Part shown: piece by piece, positions 33,508 to 35,282 of the stretch
How the letters are laid out: the number at the start of each line of letters is the position of its first letter
Numbering within the stretch: the first letter of the stretch is position 1
Source of the DNA: Firmicutes bacterium UBA993
Lineage (GTDB): Bacteria > Bacillota > Dethiobacteria > DTU022
Length of the DNA: 35,282 bases
NCBI GenBank assembly: GCA_002292015.1
Contig: DBBD01000068.1
Coordinates: forward strand, 1 to 35,282
Direction: 5' to 3'
The notes under the pieces: generated by a model
Told to the model about the DNA's origin: nothing
Seen by the model: the letters and a program-made list of their open reading frames with translations, nothing else
Database searches by the model: none
Translations under genes and position numbers: made by a program

Positions 33508-35282
33508 GTGTTTGAGGTTATCAGGAAGAAAGAGATTGGAGTACTTGAATTTGACCGGATCAGAAAGGATTTGGCTGCTTTGACCGTTTCGCCGATGGGG
33601 TTTCTAAAAGCAGCTGAACTACTGCCGCAGGCTGACCTGAGCCTGGTGAAGAGGATGCAACAAGAAACAAGTGAGGCCAGGTTGCTGGTCAGCCGCAGCG
33701 CTTTTGCCCCTGTTGCTGTTGACGATATTACGCCCCTGTTGACCCGGGCTGCCAAAGGGGCGTTGCTTTATGGACCGGATCTGGCCCGGGTAAAGGTATT
33801 TATCCGGGCAGCCCGCCGGTGGCCGCAATTTTTTAAGGAGAGCGAGCAGCTTGAATTGTATCCGCTTTTGAATGAATTGGCGACCCTGATTAAGCCTGCG
33901 GTTGAGCTTGGCTCCCAGCTGGAGCGAACGGTAGATGAAGAAGGCGGCATCCTCGACAGCGCTTCGCCGGAGATCGGTTCCATCCGAGCGAAAAAACAAA
34001 ATTTGCAGAATAAAATACGCGATAAACTCGAAGACTACATTCGCGGCTCGCATTACAGGCGTTACCTGCAGGAGGCGCTGATTACGATTCGCAGTGGTCG
34101 CTACGTGCTTCCGGTAAAACAGGAGTACCGTCAGCAACTTCACGGCGTGGTTCATGACCAGTCTGCAAGCGGTGCAACCCTTTTTATTGAACCCCTTCCG
34201 GTGGTTAAAATGCAAAATGATCTGGTTTCCCTGCAGCGCCGGGAAGAACAGGAGATTGAAAAAATTCTCTACCGCGTAAGCAGCATGATTGCCGCCGCAG
34301 GCGATGATTTAACGCAGAACCGCACCCTTTACGGGGAATTAGATTTCATTGTGGCCAAGGGCAGGTATAGTCTCAACCTGAACGGTATTGAACCTTCGCT
34401 GTCGAAAACGGACACTAAACCGGAGATATGCCTGGTTAACGCGGTCCACCCGCTCTTACCGGCGGAAAGAATACCGCTGAGTTTAAAAATCGATGATCAG
34501 ATCGCAACCCTGGTGATTACCGGCCCAAATACCGGCGGCAAAACCGTAGCGCTTAAAACAATCGGTCTACTGAGCCTTATGGCACAGAGCGGACTGCATA
34601 TCCCCGCAGAGCAGGGAACAAGGCTTACTGTTTTTGACCGGATCAGGGCCGATATCGGCGATGAACAAAGTATAGCCCAGTCACTCAGCACTTTTTCCGG
34701 CCACATGAAAAATATAATCGAGATTCTTAAAGCTGTCGGGCCGGGCAGCCTGGTGCTATTCGATGAGCTGGGAGCTGGAACCGATCCGTCCGAAGGATCC
34801 GCCCTGGCAATGGCCGTTCTTGCTAAATTGACGGCTACGGGGGTTTTGACCGTAGCGACTACCCATATTAACGAGTTAAAACTTTTTGCCCAGGTCCAGG
34901 AAAAGATGCAAAATGCCTCAATGGAATTTGACCCCGATACCCTTTCCCCCACTTACCGTTTGCTGCAGGGGGTTCCCGGGCAGAGTAATGCCTTTTATAT
35001 AGCCGGGCAACTAGGGCTTGAAGAAGCTTTGCTCGCTGAGGCCAGGAGCTTTTTACACCGGTCACACGATCAGGTTGAATCGATTATTGCCAGCCTGGTT
35101 GAGGACCAGCAGCGTTATCAACGAGACAGTCGTCAGGCGGAGATCGACAGATGCCGGGCAGAGGTGATCCGCTCGGAATTGGAACGGGAACGGGAATTGC
35201 TAAAAGCGAGGCGTGAAGATATTCTTAAGCAGGCCCGCGATGAAGCGCGTCAATTGCTGCGCAGCGCGAAGATTGCTGCCGA
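33508..35282 (+). CDS. mutS2: Endonuclease MutS2 (3' truncated by window end)
   Basis: The first 591 codons of a protein that is about 785 residues in the family. A MutS-like clamp/lever region (about 1-330) precedes the ATPase: Walker A TGPNTGGKTVALKT (about 338-351), DEQSIAQSLSTFSGH, Walker B LVLFDELGAGTDPSEG and the TTHINELK switch. A glutamate- and arginine-rich coiled coil begins near 530. The missing part would hold the KOW and Smr nuclease domains. MutS2 suppresses recombination and has also been linked to rescue of collided ribosomes. The GTG start has AGTAGGGG seven bases upstream. The gene is complete in reading frame up to the edge. Confidence 0.95.
   Translation, partial: MFEVIRKKEIGVLEFDRIRKDLAALTVSPMGFLKAAELLPQADLSLVKRMQQETSEARLLVSRSAFAPVAVDDITPLLTRAAKGALLYGPDLARVKVFIRAARRWPQFFKESEQLELYPLLNELATLIKPAVELGSQLERTVDEEGGILDSASPEIGSIRAKKQNLQNKIRDKLEDYIRGSHYRRYLQEALITIRSGRYVLPVKQEYRQQLHGVVHDQSASGATLFIEPLPVVKMQNDLVSLQRREEQEIEKILYRVSSMIAAAGDDLTQNRTLYGELDFIVAKGRYSLNLNGIEPSLSKTDTKPEICLVNAVHPLLPAERIPLSLKIDDQIATLVITGPNTGGKTVALKTIGLLSLMAQSGLHIPAEQGTRLTVFDRIRADIGDEQSIAQSLSTFSGHMKNIIEILKAVGPGSLVLFDELGAGTDPSEGSALAMAVLAKLTATGVLTVATTHINELKLFAQVQEKMQNASMEFDPDTLSPTYRLLQGVPGQSNAFYIAGQLGLEEALLAEARSFLHRSHDQVESIIASLVEDQQRYQRDSRQAEIDRCRAEVIRSELERERELLKARREDILKQARDEARQLLRSAKIAA

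Noticed and set aside
33619..34215. 198-codon minus-strand frame inside mutS2
   Set aside because: It is antisense to the clearly conserved MutS2 coding frame and lacks a ribosome site or recognisable domain.

Overview
The window looks like a chromosomal segment of an anaerobic member of the Firmicutes (Clostridia, possibly a Peptococcaceae or Syntrophomonadales relative; the rank below class is a guess). Supporting signs are purine-rich AGGAGG ribosome sites with many GTG and TTG starts, a T-box leader ahead of pheS, the redox repressor Rex, a YlxP-type DUF503 protein, MnmM, carbamate kinase, and the pheS-pheT-zapA-cvpA-mutS2 order known from Bacillus and Clostridia. No insertion sequence, phage gene or CRISPR array was seen.

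Positions 1-5041 (+): a two-component sodium/solute symporter (DUF4212-type small subunit plus SSS permease), then two tandem divergent proteins of the phenylacetate-CoA ligase family, probably an uptake and CoA-activation unit for an organic acid. A terminator and an extended -10 promoter separate it from a soluble PAS histidine kinase and a receiver-only response regulator (5317-6798). These are followed by a radical SAM protein, DUF503, an MnmM-like methyltransferase and rex (6849-10036).

Positions 10259-28502 (-): a long run of co-directional genes. In transcription order: carbamate kinase, an unknown secreted protein, mnmA, and a metal-uptake operon (lipoprotein, CbiL-like, CbiM, CbiQ, CbiO) that overlaps a nitrilase-family gene. 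Then come a DUF418 membrane protein and a set of CoA-transferase, benzaldehyde-lyase-like ThDP enzyme and short-chain dehydrogenase. The run ends with an XdhC protein of unusual domain order, a membrane-anchored 5'-nucleotidase, an MttB-family methyltransferase without an amber codon, and tRNA-Val(TAC) with its own promoter and terminator.

Positions 28600-35282 (+): a 16-bp direct repeat abuts the pheS promoter, followed by a T-box leader, pheS, pheT, zapA, cvpA and the first 591 codons of mutS2, which runs off the window.

Possible functional links, all inferred: cobalt uptake could supply corrinoid for the MttB-type methyltransferase, and the CoA-transferase, ThDP lyase and SDR could act together on a hydroxy acid. 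The least ordinary items are the tandem ligase-like pair, in which the second copy appears to lack the adenylate-forming lysine, the duplicated/permuted XdhC protein, and the His-rich lipoprotein heading the metal transporter.
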